From: an uncultured Clostridia bacterium
Lineage (GTDB): Bacteria; Bacillota; Clostridia; Oscillospirales; Acutalibacteraceae
Assembly: GCA_947623765.1 (NCBI GenBank)
Contig: CANQIG010000023.1
Span: 1 to 14,966, forward strand
Reading direction: 5' to 3'
DNA length: 14,966 nucleotides
Positions 14,410-14,966 of the stretch are shown one piece after another; within the stretch, counting starts at the first letter, position 1, and each line of letters starts with the position of its first letter. The notes under the pieces are model-generated. The model ran no database searches and was not told where the DNA came from. It saw only the letters and a list, made by a program, of their open reading frames with translations. Made by a program: the position numbers and the translations under genes.

Positions 14410-14435
14410 AAAAATGCCCGGCCGAAGCCGGGCAT
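14410..14435 (-). terminator. Terminator of the zinc-ribbon gene
   Basis: ATGCCCGGC and GCCGGGCAT pair perfectly around a TTCG tetraloop on the minus strand and are followed by TTTTTG. It sits 13 bases after the stop codon of the zinc-ribbon gene. Confidence 0.92.
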
Positions 14436-14448
14436 GATCGTTCTTTGT

Positions 14449-14724
14449 TTAGGCTTCCTTCATCTTGGCGAAGCACTCGCTGCAATACACGGGACGATCT
14501 TCCCGGGGCTTGAACGGCACGGTGGCTTCCTTTCCGCAGGCGGCACATACGGCGGTATACATCTCGCGTTCGGGCTTCGCGGCGTTTTTACGGTTTTGAC
14601 GGCACGTTTTACAGCGCTGGGGTTCGTTTTCAAAGCCCTTGGACGCGTAAAATTCCTGTTCTCCGGCGGTGAATACAAATTCCCTGCCGCATTCCTTGCA
14701 GATGAGAGTCTTGTCTTCGTACAT
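14449..14724 (-). CDS. Small double zinc-ribbon protein
   Basis: 91 residues with two zinc-binding halves. The first, residues 1-45, is the common Clostridial type MYEDKTLICKECGREFVFTA with CxxC at 9-12 and CKTC at 38-41. The second, 55-91, has CAAC at 60-63 and CSEC at 81-84, the CxxC-x17-CxxC pattern. The function is unknown; such proteins may bind nucleic acid or help ribosome or RNA-polymerase-related factors, which is inference. The ATG at 14724 has GAGGT seven bases upstream. An upstream in-frame ATG at 14787 overlaps the sigma factor stop in an ATGA, but the 21 residues it would add look unrelated to the family and have no ribosome site. Probably co-transcribed with the sigma factor gene. 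Confidence 0.9.
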   Translation of the reverse strand: MYEDKTLICKECGREFVFTAGEQEFYASKGFENEPQRCKTCRQNRKNAAKPEREMYTAVCAACGKEATVPFKPREDRPVYCSECFAKMKEA

Positions 14725-14783
14725 TTGATTTACCTCGCTTTGGCATAAATGATGGTATTTCTCCGCGCAGGGAGGGTACGCAG

Positions 14784-14966
14784 TCATCGTTTGAGCTTGC
14801 GGCGGGCCCGTGCGAGCGCGTTGTCATACGCGCTCAGGGACACGCCTGCCATGCGGGCAGCGCTCTCTCTGGCGTAGCCGCCAAGATACAGCCGGAGAAC
14901 GCGCTGTTCCAGTCCGGAAAGCCCCGCCTGCAGAAGGCCAGAAAGCGTCTCTCTGCGCTCGACGAG
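14784..14966 (-). CDS. SigH-like RNA polymerase sigma factor, C-terminal end (partial)
   Basis: The last 60 residues of a sigma-70 family protein, running off the right edge. It holds region 4.2: LSGLEQRVLRLYLGGYARES, then a helix-turn-helix ending SAYDNALARARRKLKR. The AYDNALARARRKL ending (compare SIDNAL-R-KRKL) is the hallmark of SigH (Spo0H), the early stationary-phase and sporulation sigma factor. That fits a genome with a spoIIIA operon. The GY-ARESAARMAGVS turn replaces the more usual SY-EIAE pattern, so another sigma-30-type protein is possible. Only the C-terminal part can be judged. Confidence 0.82.
   Translation of the reverse strand, partial: LVERRETLSGLLQAGLSGLEQRVLRLYLGGYARESAARMAGVSLSAYDNALARARRKLKR

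Noticed and set aside
14725..14787. Longer start of the zinc-ribbon gene with ATGA overlap to the sigma factor
   Set aside because: The overlap looks tempting, but the added residues are unlike the family and the ATG at 14724 has a GAGGT site.

Overview
The window is GC-rich and every recognisable gene reads from the minus strand. A spoIIIA operon, a SigH-type sigma factor, TrmK, RqcH and a clostridial-style AsnRS point to an endospore-forming (or ancestrally spore-forming) Firmicute of class Clostridia, perhaps an Oscillospiraceae-like gut lineage. This assignment is inference from gene content and protein style; no rRNA or marker search was possible.

Layout in coordinate order (transcription runs right to left). 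1-2411: spoIIIAA-AB-AC-AD-AE, cut off inside AE, with a sigma-E-like promoter in front and the terminator of the preceding operon upstream. 2535-4149: a uridine/purine-type nucleoside phosphorylase behind thiD. 4166-4680: no convincing protein gene; it holds two tandem copies of a ~260-nt element whose stems differ in sequence but keep pairing. 4666-6186: a GH32 beta-fructosidase. 6226-6553: a second, different tandem pair of structured units forming the GH32 leader behind an extended -10 promoter. 6640-8161: an ECF sigma factor and an overlapping one-pass membrane protein, probably its anti-sigma partner. 8243-9547: class Ic-type aspartate aminotransferase. 9752-11146: asnS with its own promoter. 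11225-11590: unexplained intergenic DNA with palindromes. 11633-11708: tRNA-Ala(GGC), a strong promoter upstream and terminator downstream. 11830-14332: trmK-rqcH operon. 14449-14724: small double zinc-ribbon protein. 14784-14966: C-terminal end of a SigH-like sigma factor.

The genes fall into sporulation (spoIIIA channel, sigH), translation and ribosome rescue (rqcH, trmK, asnS, tRNA-Ala), thiamine/nucleoside salvage (thiD, phosphorylase), fructoside use (GH32) and envelope signalling (ECF pair). The most unusual content is non-coding: two unrelated tandem structured elements flank the GH32 gene, one in its leader and one between it and thiD. I could not match either to a riboswitch family I know. 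Also notable are an inverted repeat around the tRNA-Ala promoter, a tRNA-Ala gene next to rqcH (whose product uses tRNA-Ala), and a conservative change in the RqcH DR motif.
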